Source: Rhizophagus irregularis
Lineage: Eukaryota > Glomeromycota > Glomeromycetes > Glomerales > Glomeraceae
Length of the DNA: 64,000 nucleotides
NCBI RefSeq assembly: GCF_026210795.1
Contig: NC_089447.1
Coordinates: 250,501 to 314,500, forward strand
Reading direction: 5' to 3'
Shown: positions 31,724 to 45,011 of the stretch, piece by piece
Layout: every line of letters starts with the position of its first letter
Numbering within the stretch: the first letter of the stretch is position 1
Translations under genes and position numbers: made by a program
The notes under the pieces: generated by a model
Seen by the model: the letters and a program-made list of their open reading frames with translations, nothing else
The model's database searches: none
What the model was told of the DNA's origin: nothing

Positions 31724-33897
31724 AATTAAAACAATATATTATTTTTAATAAATTTTAATAAAAACTTTATTATTTAATTAAATGTTAATTAAATTTAATT
31801 GTTTTTTCATTTTTTAATTTTTTTAAAATTTTTTTTTTATTTATCTCTTTGACGATGATCAAAGAAAAAAGATGATCAACAAAATTTTTTTTTTTACAAA
31901 AGTTTATTATTTGATAATTAAACTTAACAAGCAATAAGACTATCACAGAAGTGCCCAATTTATGATTTTATTCTAATGATGTCAAAAGAAGCAATATTTG
32001 CATATAGCAATATTTTTTAAAATATTAGCATTAAATAATGTATTACTATTGAAATTGCGAATATGCATATTGCATATTGCATATGCATATTATATATATA
32101 TAAATTTGAACTCTAAAGTTCGCGTTGCACACTTCCAAATTTCTGAAAAAATACTTGAAGATCACACAACAAATACCAAATTAAGCGAAAAAGTACATTT
32201 ATTTGGAAAGTGATCATCAATAACTATCACATTAAAAGTATACTATTGCGAAATTAAATTGTTAAAAGGTTCAGGTCTAACAAAATAGGGTATGTATGCT
32301 TATTAATAAAATTTTTATAGCAAGCAAGGTTAACAACTTGATGAGTTTTATATATAATATTAAAAATTATTATGGAAATTCTTTTTGCATTTTCATTAAA
32401 AAGTATAGAATAAAAGAGTTATATAAATTCTTATATAAATCTAATTCTTATAATAAACCCTAATAAACCATACAGTATCATTTTTTAATTATATGATTAC
32501 TTGATTTTGTTATCCAATAGTATCTATTTATAATGTAAATAATAATTTCTCTATTTGAAATTCAAATTTAATTAAAAAAATCTCTTAATATAAAACAAGT
32601 TTTAGCATTAATAGATTTTAAAAAGACAAAAATGATAATTTGCTAGACAATTCCAGCTAGTTTATGATAGAATTGTTATCTAAGTGATCAGTCTACTTGT
32701 AAAAGAGTAATAGGAAGAACCCTGACATAATATTTTTGAATGAAAGTATCTTATGGATTGCAATTTCACACCAAAATTTATTAACCAAAAGGCAAGAAAG
32801 AAGAGTCTTTCTATCATTATGATAATCTTTAATAATATTATATAAGAGGCAGGTTAAAGATTAATTTGGGCATTATTGTTATTTTTGGTAAAAGGATTAT
32901 TATTTAAGATTGATTAATAATAATATGAGATTGTTTTTTTATGGCAAAAATATGCACCATCTTTCTTTCATAAATAAATATACTTTATCTAATATTGAAT
33001 TTTTTTTAAAATAAATCAATAGATAAAAGTAAGGTGTATAATATAAAAGGTAGTTTGTTGGATAGTAATATTATTATCAACTACTATAATTTTCTTGTAG
33101 AGTTTTACTTATCTAGGCATTTACTTTTTGTAATTAATAAAGTAATGAAAATAATTGGGAATTTTTCAGGTCTAATAAATATAGGAATTAATTATATTTT
33201 CAAATGTATTAAAATGATTATTCAATCAATTCAATTAGCAATAAATGAGAATATAATTTATCTAAATTTTTTTTTATATAATATTTGTTAAGTATTAAAT
33301 TTTTAAATGAAATTATATAATAAATAAAATAATATATTTTCATTGTCTTGTTGATCTTCTGCTGTTATATATATAATTTTATTTCCACATATGGTTGTTT
33401 GATCCAATGTGACATTTATTCTTCTATGATGGTAAAACTTTCCAATTTGTAATAGTAAAATAGCCAATAATAATCTAGCTTAAATTATGAATTATTTAAA
33501 AGTATCAAATGTTTGGCATATTTTCCTAATATTTCTAGTTGTTATGCATATTATATTATTGCTTCATATTATAAAAATGGTGTAAACAAAAGATTTAAAA
33601 TTAAAAGTAAATTATTACTAGTATATATAAATCCTTCCATTAGTATCATAAATAACTTAACTTTTAAGAAAAATATGTTATGAATAATGAAAGTCTTCAT
33701 TATGAACTTCAACTGGTAAATTCATTATTAATATGATTATATTACATTGATCTACAAATAGTGAAATCATGGCAGTTGCTCTTTACCAATAATTTCATGC
33801 CATACATGATTTGTAAGGAGATTTTCTTATTGACAATTTTTTTGACAATAATTATAATAGAAATGAATATAATTGTTTCAATATATAATACAATATA
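31724..33897. other. Intergenic, no gene seen
   Basis: AT-rich. Open plus frames at 31998-32213, 33034-33291 and 33761-33949 are low-complexity Ile/Asn/Leu-rich and start codon distribution is random; not called as genes. Confidence 0.4.
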
Positions 33898-34036
33898 TAA
33901 TCTTAATGTACAACCTCAATTTACAGCCTTAATGTACAGCCTTAATTAAAGCCTCAATGTACAAGCCCCAATATATAGCCTCAATGTATAACCTCAATGT
34001 ATAGCCTCAATATACAGCCTTAATGTACAGCCTCAT
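33898..34036. repeat. 13-bp minisatellite, about 10 copies
   Basis: Tandem units of consensus CTCAATGTACAGC with CTTAAT, TATAGC and one- or two-base length variants. Not in a convincing reading frame. Confidence 0.8.
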
Positions 34037-34129
34037 TACTTGTTGGAGATTTGATTTGAAGAACCATAAGGATATCATTATTTGAATATTCATAAATATA
34101 TTAATATAATTTAAAAGCATAAAAAATTA

Positions 34130-34960
34130 AAAATAAATCAAATAAATTTAAAAGTGGAAAATATAAATCAAGTTATAAATTGTAAAATATATATATTCCT
34201 TCATTTGGTATATGATTAAGGTTAAGTGATTGTAAATAAGCTCCTGGTTCTTTTTTTGGTATTTTACAGATTACAATAGAGTCAAAATAATTTCGCCTTG
34301 ATCAATTCCGATTAGAATATAATAATTATATTAAAATATTCTCATTAATTACTACTTTTTCCATTTATATAATTCTGGATTACTTTTTTCATATTTTTTG
34401 TATTTCTTTGTTATCTTTTTGTACATTATAAAGTATAATAAGAAAAAATGAAATGTCAAGTTTTACCAATAAATGGAGGAGAGAAACATAATGTATTGTG
34501 AAATTTTAATATAAACCAAGCTGCAGTTTGTAAAGTGTACCAATATATATTCCTTATTTAAGTTACTAGTTCTCTTTTTTGTATTTCACAGAGAAATAAA
34601 TTATGTAAATACACCACAATAATGGCATTCCAACTAGCACATCATAATTATATTAGAACTGCTACTCAATAATTAAGTCTGGGTTATCCCAATTCTTTTT
34701 CTAATTCGTCTTACTACATTTGTCATATACACAAGAAAAATAAAATATAACCCATAATTTTACCAATAAATGGAGAAGAAAAAAATGGGTTAAGAAATTT
34801 CCACAAGTTAGCAATATAAACTTAGTTGCAGTTTATAAAGTGTATCAACATACATTTGTCCTTTTTTGTGTATGATTAAGTGATTGTAAACAAGCTCCTA
34901 TTATATTAGAATATTATTAATGCCAATACTTAAATATCCCATAGTTCTACTAATAAATGG
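34130..34960. repeat. Degenerate tandem repeat, unit about 300 bp
   Basis: Landmarks recur in order about 300 bp apart: TACCAATAAATGGAG at about 34465 and 34765 (TACTAATAAATGG near 34950), ATAAACCAAG/ATAAACTTAG, GCAGTTT.TAAAGTGTA, and GTGATTGTAAA.AAGCTCCT at about 34225 and 34870. Strongly diverged; no coding content. Confidence 0.5.
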
Positions 34961-36283
34961 TTGAAGGACTACTAACAATACACTATGATATGAACTCCAT
35001 TCCAAGAGAATAATGTAAGTGAGTAGGAGAGAAAAATTTTAAAATGTAAAGGTATCATATCTTTAAATTCATCTGAAATTGTGGCTAATAATGGAATAAA
35101 AATCTATTTTTGTGATTTATAAAGAAATATGAAAGAACTTTATCTTATTGCATTATATAGCAGTTGAATTATGTGTAATCCAGGTAGTTTTATTTTTATA
35201 TAATAATCTTCAACAGTAACACAAGAAGTATTAGAACATTCCTTTAGTATAATAGATTAAAATTTATCATAAATATATTGAAAGCTAAGATAAATTTCAT
35301 AAATTATATAGCTAATATTAGCACAGGGTTTTTTAAAAGAAAAATAAAAAAAAAAGGTTTTACAAGGAGTATAACTAAATGGACACCTTTTTATAAGAAA
35401 TTTTGTGGGAAAAAGTTTTTGATTATATGATTATATTATCATGTGATTATATATAATATATCATATAAAAGATGACGAAATTTCTAAGCCATTTATTTAT
35501 TTACATAAGCCTTGGCTATGTTACCTTTTGTGACAAACACGGTAAAAAACTTAAAAAATTTAGAATATATTACGTACACATAAACATAAACTCTGAATAA
35601 AAAAAGAATTATTATTTCTTATAATTATTTACTGTAGTTTTCTTGTATTAGTTGTATAATAATGTTTGTTGAACTAATTCTTTAGAAAAAAAACATGGAA
35701 ACTAAAAATATGTGATTGTAAGATAATATTTAATATTTATTTTTTTAGTACGTATAATAATAATTTGCGATGATCAAATTTTGGTTGAACGAGACCTTTT
35801 ACTTTATCATCCGGCAATTTTTTTTTGTCAAATTAAGGGAATATTAGTGAGCGCATTTAAAATTGTAAAATTAATGTAAAACTAAAGGGACAAAATTTTA
35901 TTTTATAAACATAACATACTGAATACACGGATGAACCTAATTTAATTCAGATAATTACAATATCAAAGAAATTGTAATATCTATACCCGCTAGAATATTT
36001 CGATGTATAATATATTTAATATATTCAAAGTTTGTTCATTTTCAAATTTTTTTTATTAAAAAAATTGGGATGTCTAACTTTAAATGTGATAAAAATAATA
36101 AATATATATTATAATGGAAAAATAAAAATTCTTTCTTTTTAATATTTATTAACGTTAATTCTTATTAGTTAAATTAAGTGATATATAATTCAGATAATTG
36201 CACTAATATTGAGATAGGAATTCCATGAATATAATGTTAAATATAAAAATGCAAGCAAAACAAAAATTATATAATAAATTATA
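34961..36283. other. Intergenic, no gene seen
   Basis: AT-rich 3' flank of the E2 gene. Nothing recognised. Confidence 0.35.
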
Positions 36284-37170
<887 letters not shown>

Positions 37171-37559
37171 TCCGTTAATTAGGAAGAAAGTAAAATCACG
37201 CAATTTCTTTACTGTACGCCCTTAAAAACTACCAAGATCATCAAAATATTTTTTTTTAGTGCTACTGTCACGTGATTGGTGATCCTACCAATTTTGTAGA
37301 ACAAATGAACAATGTAAATCGATGTCACTAATATCACGAATGTCATAGATGTATGACATATCATGAAAATCATATATAGTTGATAGGTTTAATATGTTTA
37401 TTTTATCTGTTATATTTATTTTATCTGTTATATATTATATGTATGATTTATTAGTTATATTAGTTATATATTATATAGTTATTATATTTATTTTATCTAT
37501 TATTTTTGTTATATCAAAATATATAGTTAATTTTATATAAATACAACGCTGTAGACAAG
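37171..37559. other. Upstream of E2 gene; AT-rich
   Basis: Contains TATTTTATCTGTTATAT repeats at about 37395-37510. No gene. Confidence 0.35.
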
Positions 37560-37795
37560 TGAGAAGAGAAGGATGCTCAAGGTTGTTTAGTTTAAGAATC
37601 ATGATGAAGTAATTTAGGTTTTAATGGATCCTTTATTCATGTCTGATCGTATATGCCAGAGTGTTGCTATACTTTATTCATGTCTGATTGGATTATTTGT
37701 ATTAGTTTATTGTCTTTCTTATTTTAATAAACCTTCTGCTTACCATTTTCATTTTGTTTACGTTTGTAAACACTAAAAGAACTGACCTAACACTA
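37560..37795. repeat. Dispersed LTR-like repeat, copy 1
   Basis: Shares ordered words with 46330-46676: TCCTTTA, GTCTGATCGTATA, a second TCTGAT.GGATT, CCTTCTGCTTAC and AGAACTGAC..(A)ACA at the end. The TAACA ending resembles an LTR end. No target duplication could be confirmed. Confidence 0.4.
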
Positions 37796-38591
37796 CCATT
37801 AAATAAACTCATTAACTCGATCATGTGTTTTTCGGTCGCACCAAAGACTAATTGATTTCAAAAAATCTGCCCGAACCAAATAAATGATTATCATTATGAT
37901 GGTTTCAGGTATTTGATTAATGATAAATATTTGAATAACCAAAAATACTAATAAAACTCATAAGCATCAGATGTACTACAATGTAAGTTCCATGACTAAA
38001 ACCAAAAGCCATATACTATAATCAGGAAATTATATATTTGTAACCTTTCTTTTATTACAAATGGAGCTGTAGTTGTAATAAACTCAAACTCAAGGCCAAT
38101 TCTCCGATTCTAATTCTGCCAATAAACGCAACATGCATGTTGATAGTCTTACTCAAGTAGTTATTTATACAATATATAAACGTTGGATTTAATCATTCAA
38201 GTACGGCAAACAATATGACAACATCTTACTATTTTTAAGAATTCTTGATGTTTGATTTTTTAAAAGGAGTTAAGCAAATTCATCGTACTCATTCAGGGTC
38301 ATACTTATTACGTTTATTTTATAATTTGAAGTTTGCAAGCGAATCGATTGAAAATCGGCTAATCTAAAAATAAGTTTTCTGATTTTTTTTTTTGTTATGA
38401 AAAAAAGGTTAAAAAAACTATAGCTTTTAATTATGCAAAATTAAAGAACGATATTCTAAAATTAGAAACATCATGTATAGGAAAAATTTGAGTTAAAAAA
38501 AAAAAATTGTATTTATTCACTCCAAAATCGAAAATCAACAATCTACCCGATCAACAATATTAAGTGCACTTGCTTTGAGCTACTCGCTAGG
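37796..38591. other. Intergenic, no gene seen
   Basis: Includes CATGTGTTTTTCGGTCGCA at 37822-37840, exactly repeated at 47458-47476. A short open run (DSNSANKRNMHVDSLTQVV near 38110-38195) may be a relic of a coding sequence. Confidence 0.35.
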
Positions 38592-38777
38592 CCCTATAAA
38601 TTTTATCATTTATTTCCGTAAAAACTCCGTAAAAATGAGCCTTTCACGGATCCATTTACGGAAAATGTAAATTATTTGATAAATTATGTGATACAAAGTT
38701 ATTATAATTCTGGAGATATGGGCCTTTTACGGAATAAAAATGGAATATAAAACAACGGATCAACTTTTTTTATAAGG
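38592..38777 (+). mobile_element. CCCT-type MITE, copy 2
   Basis: Begins CCCTATAAATTTTATCATTT and carries the two GAGCCTTTCACGGA / GGCCTTTTACGGA sub-repeats. The right end is mutated (TTTTTTTATAAGG instead of TTTTTTTACAGGG). Confidence 0.7.
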
Positions 38778-39289
38778 AGGATTGCTATCCAAAATGAAAA
38801 AAATTAACAATCATTTTAGAAAATAAAAATGTTTCATTCTTTTATTTCTTTTAATAAAAGAACTTTAGGTTCATGTAAAGGCTTTTTTGACTTTTATTAA
38901 TAGATTATATAAAGTCGTGAGCAAAAAAAATTATGTACTGTATATACAGTATTAAAAGATGGTACTTAACGTGCTTTACGCATGCTACGCCAACTATTCA
39001 AATTAATGGATCTGTATAAGTTGTAATAAAATTGGATATCTTATCTTTCCAATTATCAAAAAATAATTGTACAATAAAAAACGAAATTTAAAACTTAAAT
39101 AATCTACTTGTGATGATTTTGCTAATATTTCAAATAAACTACCTTAATAAAAAAGTTAGCATGGAATAACTGATTTACTTAAAAAATCCATTTCTAATTA
39201 TCGTACATTGAATTATTTTTGAACTTAAATAATGAGATATAGACTACCTTGCTTTACTTCTTTATTTACTTCAAAGAGTTAAGTTTCGA
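38778..39289. other. Intergenic, no gene seen
   Basis: AT-rich; nothing recognised. Confidence 0.35.
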
Positions 39290-39920
39290 AATTTATATGA
39301 TCATTTCATTTAATATAAAGACCTTACAAAAATTATTAGAATGAAAAAATTAATCAAATCTATTTATTTTTATTTTGTAGTTTGTGATGTCTTTGATGAA
39401 TACGTTTCTGAGAAAGTGAATAATAATATAGTAACAATGTAAGCTAAACAAATATGAATTGAATTTTTATGACAATGGCAATGCCAAGAAGCGGTAATTA
39501 AGTAAGATTTCTAACAAACATATGAAATTTTTAAATTAAAAATTAAAAAAAATTTCACTTGATTTGTTTTATATTGTGGTGAACGTTTTATGTCTAAAAA
39601 CAGCAATTAATTATGGAAAAAAGAAAATGCATATGAAAAATATATTAAAGTTAACTAGCTATTTATTTTTTTAGCAATGAACAAGTTAAATTACAAATAA
39701 TCATGTAATGGCAGGTTTTAAATAATTGATCTTTAAACACAATTATTTTGTAATCATATGAATAAAATATAAAAAAAATCGATACCTAAAATATAAGAAA
39801 TAAAGAGAAAATAACAAATTGTTCAAAAAAATCTCAATTATTACATATTTTTAATTAAAAAAAATGTATAATTATAAACTTATATCGATGCAAGGAACTG
39901 TTTTAAATAATATTCAAGAT
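39290..39920 (-). pseudogene. Repeated block copy 3 with truncated end of the 165-aa gene
   Basis: Plus positions 39370-39700 match block copy 1, including GAATACGTTTCTGAGAAAG and TTTTTTTAGCAATGAACAAG. At 39880-39920 the minus strand encodes only LEYYLKQFLASI-stop, the last 12 residues of the 165-aa protein family; homology ends abruptly at 39920. Confidence 0.55.
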
Positions 39921-40110
39921 AACGTCTTCATTTCATTTGCATTTACACTAGCTTTGTAAACCTTCACTTTCAAGAATTTCATTCGACTTTTTACTAGTAT
40001 TTTCAACTAAATAGTTAAATAAATAAATTAATTTCACATAATAATTTGCAAGATTAATTTTTTATATATTATAGTACATACCTAATGACCTTGAATCACT
40101 AATTAAACAA

Positions 40111-41228
40111 TCATTCAAATCTGAATGTCTTACATGATATGCTTGTATCAAGAATTTTATTCAATTTTTTACTAGTAAAATCAAGTAAGCGACTTGTATA
40201 ACATGCTTTAGGATGAGATTTAGTAGCAAGATTGTTATGCCCAATTGGTGCATTTATAAATTCCATAATGTTGCTTTTTAATTCTTTACTGACTTCATAA
40301 GAATGGAAAATCCATTTTTCAATAATTTTTAATACTTCCTTAGAAGATGGTCTTTTTAATGGATCTTCATTCCAACATTTTTTCATTAAATCTACATAAC
40401 ATTGTGGAGTATTTTCAATAATTTCAGGTCGTTCACCTTTACAAATACTTAAACAAAGTTGAATATCATGTGCTCTATTATTAAATGGTGGTACCCAGAT
40501 GTAAGTTCCCACATAATCATAGAAAAACTATATACATCACTAACTGGAGTATAAGATTTTCCTCTTAAAACTTCAGGAGCCATAAATGGCATAACACCAT
40601 AAATGTCATGCTTTTTCAAAAACGATCTTACAGGTTGACATAATCCTAAATCACTAATATAAATTTTATCCTTATTCTCATCATTATAATTTAAAATATT
40701 TCCATCATGAAAATCACAATAAATAAGATTTTTTCGTGTATCTTACTAAGTCCAGAAATAATTTCGTACAATATATATAGTTTTTGATTCTAATTATTTC
40801 CAACTATTCTTGTTAAATTTTCTCTTAAGTTACCTTTATTTGCATAATCCATTACTACCATATATTTTGAAGCATTTGGATCTTCTGTAAATCCATAAAA
40901 ATTTATAATGTCATTTGAACTTAAAACACTTGTATGATATTCCCACTATAAAAAATAATAGTAATTTATTAATATAAATAAGTCTTAATTTAAATTAAAA
41001 TAGAAAATAATATACTACCATACTTCTTTTAAGAATTCATTTAAATTTTTATTTAAATCCTTATGGCATTTAAGAATTACTTCTTCATCTCTATTATTCT
41101 TTAGCCAAGTAGCTTTATATATAGTACCAAATCCTCCTTTAACATTTTTAAATTTGTTATAAGGAATCCATTTTAATCCATTTTTAAAAATAAAATCATC
41201 TATAATTGCATTTTCACTTTTTCCAAAT
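40111..41228 (-). pseudogene. TKL-type protein kinase, decayed
   Basis: Two exons, about 41024-41228 and 40111-40945, with a 78-bp intron (GTATGG...TTTATAG) join in frame (FLKE/WEYHTSVL). The N-lobe has the glycine loop KGGFGTIYKATW and EVILK with the ATP-binding Lys. The catalytic loop reads YCDFHDGNIL, the activation start ISDLGLCQP (DLG for DFG), then MAPEVLRGKSYTPVSDVYSF and the C-lobe ending in WNEDPLKRPS. These are typical of the large glomeromycete kinase family. It is dead: an in-frame TAG at 40790-40792 and frameshifts near 40725 and 40503. The ATG-started 133-codon ORF at 40111-40512 is only the intact C-lobe tail. Confidence 0.8.
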
Positions 41229-41880
41229 CTATAAATTTAAATAGTTAAAATTATATTATAGCTTGTATTATTTTTACACTAAAATAAATTATTACTTACT
41301 CTAAAATTTAAATAGGAATTTAATGTAATAAAATCTTACTTTACTGTCAAGGCCAATTTTTTTGGCATGATTTTACAATCATTATACCATCCATGTAATC
41401 ATAATGTTGACATGATATACATACATGTTATCATGTATGTTAACATGAATATTGACAGGTTTTTGAATTATAATAATAATGTAATAAACCATTACAAAAT
41501 AATAATTGTCAAGTATTATGCAATAATTATTTTTTTTCTTAATAAATAATTATTTTGATATATATGTTGATATAATTTGTTTAGATCTAATGCATTACAC
41601 AAATATTATAATATGATAAAATTCATTATGTTTCAAATTTAGCAAATATGAATAAAATGCATTACAATATTTTATTTACATATATTGCCAAATATAATTA
41701 TAATATTTTATCTATGCATTTTAATCAAAACTGACCTTTAACGTTAGGTAAATTTTGCCGATCGGTCATATGAATCATCACATTTTGACCAATGGCAATA
41801 CTAGTCAAAACGAAGGATCAGCTGATCGGACTAGTCAATTATAGTCTGTGCGGCAAATGATAAACTTTTTAAGCTTTAAA
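41229..41880. other. Intergenic, no gene seen
   Basis: AT-rich; the end carries CAGCTGATCGGACTAGT (about 41820), which partly resembles CAGCTGTCTATGAGACTAGT near 45155 on the far side of the cassette arrays. Confidence 0.35.
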
Positions 41881-41896
41881 AAAAAACTTTTTTTCG

Positions 41897-43299
41897 GTAA
41901 GTTTCAAAAGTTTCGTTTTGAAACTTTTTTTTTTCTTTTTTTTTTAGGTATCAGTTTCAACTTTTGCTTTAGATCGGTAAGCTTTAAAAGTTTCATTTCA
42001 AAACTTTATCGTTATTTATTTTGATTTTTTTTTAAAAATTAAAAAATTGTATTTTATTTTTTTTAGTATCATCGGTGCTTTGAATTGGTAACTGGTAAGT
42101 TTCAAAAGTTTCGTTTGTTTCAAAACTTATTTTTTGGGTTTTAAAATAAAATTTTTTTTTTATTTTTTTTAGGATTTGTCATTGTGCTTTTGATTGGTAA
42201 GTTTTGTAAGTTTCGCTTTCGAAACTTTTTTTTGTTTTTTTTTTAAATAAAAATCTCTAATTTCTTTATTTTTTAGATATGAATCAGCTTCAACTTTTCG
42301 CTTTGGATCAGTAAGTTTTGGAAGTTTCATTTCAAAACATTTTTTAAATTCTTTTTTAATATTATTTTGAAGAAACTAATCATTTCTTCTTTTATCTATT
42401 TTGTAAGTTATCAACTTCGGTTTTTAGATGTAAGTTTTGAAGCGAAACTTTATTAAATATATTTTTTTAATTTTGAAGAAACTAATTGTTTCTTCTTTTG
42501 TCTATTTTGTAGATTTTTGTCTTCAGCTTTGGCTTGGTTTCTTGGGAAGTTTTGAAGTGTTTTGTTTCAAACTTTTTTAGTAAATTCTTTTTTTAAAATT
42601 GTTTAATTTTTATTTTATTTTTTTTAGATTTTGTTATTTCTTTGGTACTTTGGATGGTAAGTTTTTGAAGCGAATGCTTCAAAATTTTTTGGATTTTTTT
42701 TAAAATAAAAAAATTATTCTAATTTTTTTCTTTTTTTAGATATCGGTGCGAAATTTCTAATCAGTAGATATTAGCTTTGCAAGCTCTGACGGAGTCACTT
42801 TCTTGCAAATGCAATCACGACTGAAATATTCATACCTTATTCCATTTCGCTGACACCTGAATTATTTTGATCGGCACCCTCATGTGACATTGTGACGTGC
42901 AGCTGATTTTTAATTGGTAAGCTTAAAAGTTTCGCTCAAAACTTATTTTTTTTTGGTTTTTTAACTAAAAATTTTTTTTTTTTAGGTCTACTTTAGATCG
43001 GTAAGTTCAAAGCAGTTCATTTCGAAATTTTTCTTGGGTTTTTTTTTTAAAAAAAAAAATTTTTTTAAGGTTTTTTTTCTCCTTTTTTTTGTAAATATCG
43101 GTAGATTGAATGATCGGTAAGTTCCAAAATATGTTTCGTTCTCGAAACTTCTAAATTTTAATTATTCTTTGTTAATAATTTTTTCTTTTTTTGTAGGTAT
43201 GACTTCTAAATTATGATCAGTAAGTTTCAAAATAGGTTGAAACTTTTTTTTAACTTTGCATTGAAAATCTAACCATTTCTTCTTTTGTCTATTTTGTAG
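41897..43299 (+). repeat. Tandem array of intron-like cassettes, plus strand
   Basis: About 12 units of about 80-120 bp (one spacer of about 180 bp). Each starts with a splice-donor consensus (GGTAAGTTT or close: 41897, 41977, 42095, 42197, 42311, 42430, 42657, 42917, 43001, 43117, 43220), followed by a hairpin such as AAGTTTCG..CGAAACTT and a long T tract ending in TTTAG or TGTAG. Between acceptor and next donor are spacers of about 16-34 bp with a shared core, CTTCAACTTTTGCTTTGGATC. Several encode variants of STFALD in one frame with two bases left over (GATCG, GATTG, GATCA). Phases are not all compatible, so not all spacers could be joined in one protein. Confidence 0.6.
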
Positions 43300-43411
43300 G
43301 CAACATCTTCGATTTTGGGTCTGCTCTTTAGATAAGTTTCAAATTGAAGATTATGGATGTATTGACGGTAATTTATGGTTTCATCTTCACCCGCTAACAA
43401 TTGTTGATTAG
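43300..43411 (+). other. Possible terminal exon of the plus-strand array
   Basis: After TTTTGTAG the plus strand is open for 36 codons: QHLRFWVCSLDKFQIEDYGC...NLWFHLHPLTIVD, then TAG (43409-43411). The composition is protein-like. It fits the two-base remainder of a spacer ending GATCG. Family not recognised. Confidence 0.4.
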
Positions 43412-43846
43412 CAACCTAGAATGCATTTCATTACACAGATGTACAGGAGAAGGATTACATAATAAAAATAATATGGAATACATTTAACGAATTTTATTAT
43501 TTAATTAATTATTGTAGCAGAATTATTTTATTAATGTAATATCTATTATAATACTAATAATAATATACATGTTATAAATATAAAACATTGATGTTGTAAT
43601 TATGTATAATATATCTATTGTAATGCGAAATAAACCATGTCATAATCATATAGAACATATTGTAAAATTCATGTTATAATACATATATGACATAGTGTTT
43701 TAATATATTTACCACTATAATAGCAGGTTGGCGCTCATGAATTTTATAACATACTTATGATAGGGTTTTTATATGGTTATCAAAAAAGTCTACATTGATA
43801 GTAAAGTAGCTTTTGGATAAATATATATAATGGCCTATAATTTACA
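43412..43846. other. Gap between the two cassette arrays
   Basis: AT-rich sequence. On the minus strand CTATTATAG followed by TG and GTAAAT (about 43710-43716) may be one more cassette border or the last exon of the minus-strand array. Confidence 0.3.
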
Positions 43847-44538
43847 ACTTACCGACTAAAGTAATAGATATTTTTTAAATAAAAGAATTCAGATAACAAA
43901 TAAATATTATATAAAATATATAACAATAGAAATATGAATATCTTACAAGCTATATCATAAATATTTTTTAAATAAAGAAATTAGTTAGTATAAGTTATAT
44001 GTAAAATATTATGTAAATAAGTAATACTAGAATCAAATAATGACTTATGACTTACAAACTAAAATAAATTACAAAATAATTTTTTAAATAAAGAAATTAG
44101 TTAGTTTAAATATTATATAAATAAGTAATAATAGAATTAAATAAATACCATATAACTTGCACCCTGCAAGATTATTAATTATTAGTTAGTTAGATATAAA
44201 TATAATATTTAGTGTATGTTATATATATTACTTACAATCTAGTTATTTAAATTAAGAATATAATTAGTTGAATTATATAAAATATTAAACAAATAAATAT
44301 TATATATATTGTAACTTACCATCTGTAAATATAATTAATTATTAAATAGGTATTTAAATAAAGAATTTAGTTATTTGAATGTTACATAAATAAATAAAGC
44401 AAAGAATTAAAGATTTAAAAAACTGATGACTTACCAACTATAATATTATTAACCATTAAATAAATTATTTAGTTATATATAATACAATAAAAATAATGAG
44501 TAATTTATTCTTATTCAATTATATTAACTTACGATCTA
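43847..44538 (-). repeat. Array of eight AG-NNN-GTAAGT units, minus strand
   Basis: Eight times in a row the minus strand shows an acceptor-like YAG (TAG or CAG), exactly three bases, then a donor: at 44533-44535 (ATC), 44435-44437 (TTG), 44320-44322 (ATG), 44236-44238 (ATT), 44161-44163 (GGT, with a GC donor), 44056-44058 (TTT), 43947-43949 (CTT) and 43853-43855 (TCG). Donors are GTAAGT six times, GCAAGT once and GTAAGA once. The intervals of 75-115 bp are normal intron lengths for this genome. The triplets differ while their borders do not, as expected of single-codon exons. Joined after the phase-1 exon at 44671 they read D-L-D-D-W-F-S-F without a stop. Confidence 0.6.
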
Positions 44539-44670
44539 AATATTTAATATAATTTTTATATAATAGTATAGTTAATCTAATTATATTTGCATATTATATA
44601 AGGTATAATTATAGATAGTATTTGAATTGTTTATAAATAAAAATTTAATATTTCAGCTTGTTTGATATAC

Positions 44671-44793
44671 CTTTAGATTTTTTGGTACCACTTCCTTCAA
44701 ATTTTTCAATACTACTTCTTTCAAATTCTTCTGTGTCACTCCCCTCAAATTCTCTAATTCTACTTCCTTCAAATCCTTCAATATTACTGGAAA
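44671..44793 (-). other. Exon with four 8-aa repeats, start of microexon gene
   Basis: Minus-strand open exon encoding four tandem octapeptides: IEGFEGSR, IREFEGSD, TEEFERSS, IEKFEGSG, then TKKSK and a G|GTATAT donor at 44670. The likely acceptor is AAAACTAG at 44794-44801. The plus strand is also open here (44658-44906) but the splice signals and neighbouring units are all on the minus strand. Acidic, repetitive and probably disordered. Function unknown. Confidence 0.45.
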
Positions 44794-45011
44794 CTAGTTT
44801 TGTTATATTGCAAATTTGGTTTGATTATATTTGGTTATTTACAATTAAATTTTTTTTAATAAAAAAAAATCTTAATATTCATCTTTGTTTTGTATATTAT
44901 ATTTAGGTTTCTTGATATTATACAAAACTAGTTTTATTATATTGCAAGTTTGTTTTAAAATTTTGTATAATTCTAATTTATATTATACATTTATTATACC
45001 ATATGCTTTAC

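Noticed and set aside
31998-33949. Three plus ORFs of 62-85 aa
   Set aside because: Ile/Asn/Leu-rich, no motif, no splice context, no second copy.
44658-44906. Plus-strand ORF with PSNxSILL repeats
   Set aside because: The same DNA on the minus strand has consistent splice borders and phases; the plus ORF is the complement of the octapeptide repeats.
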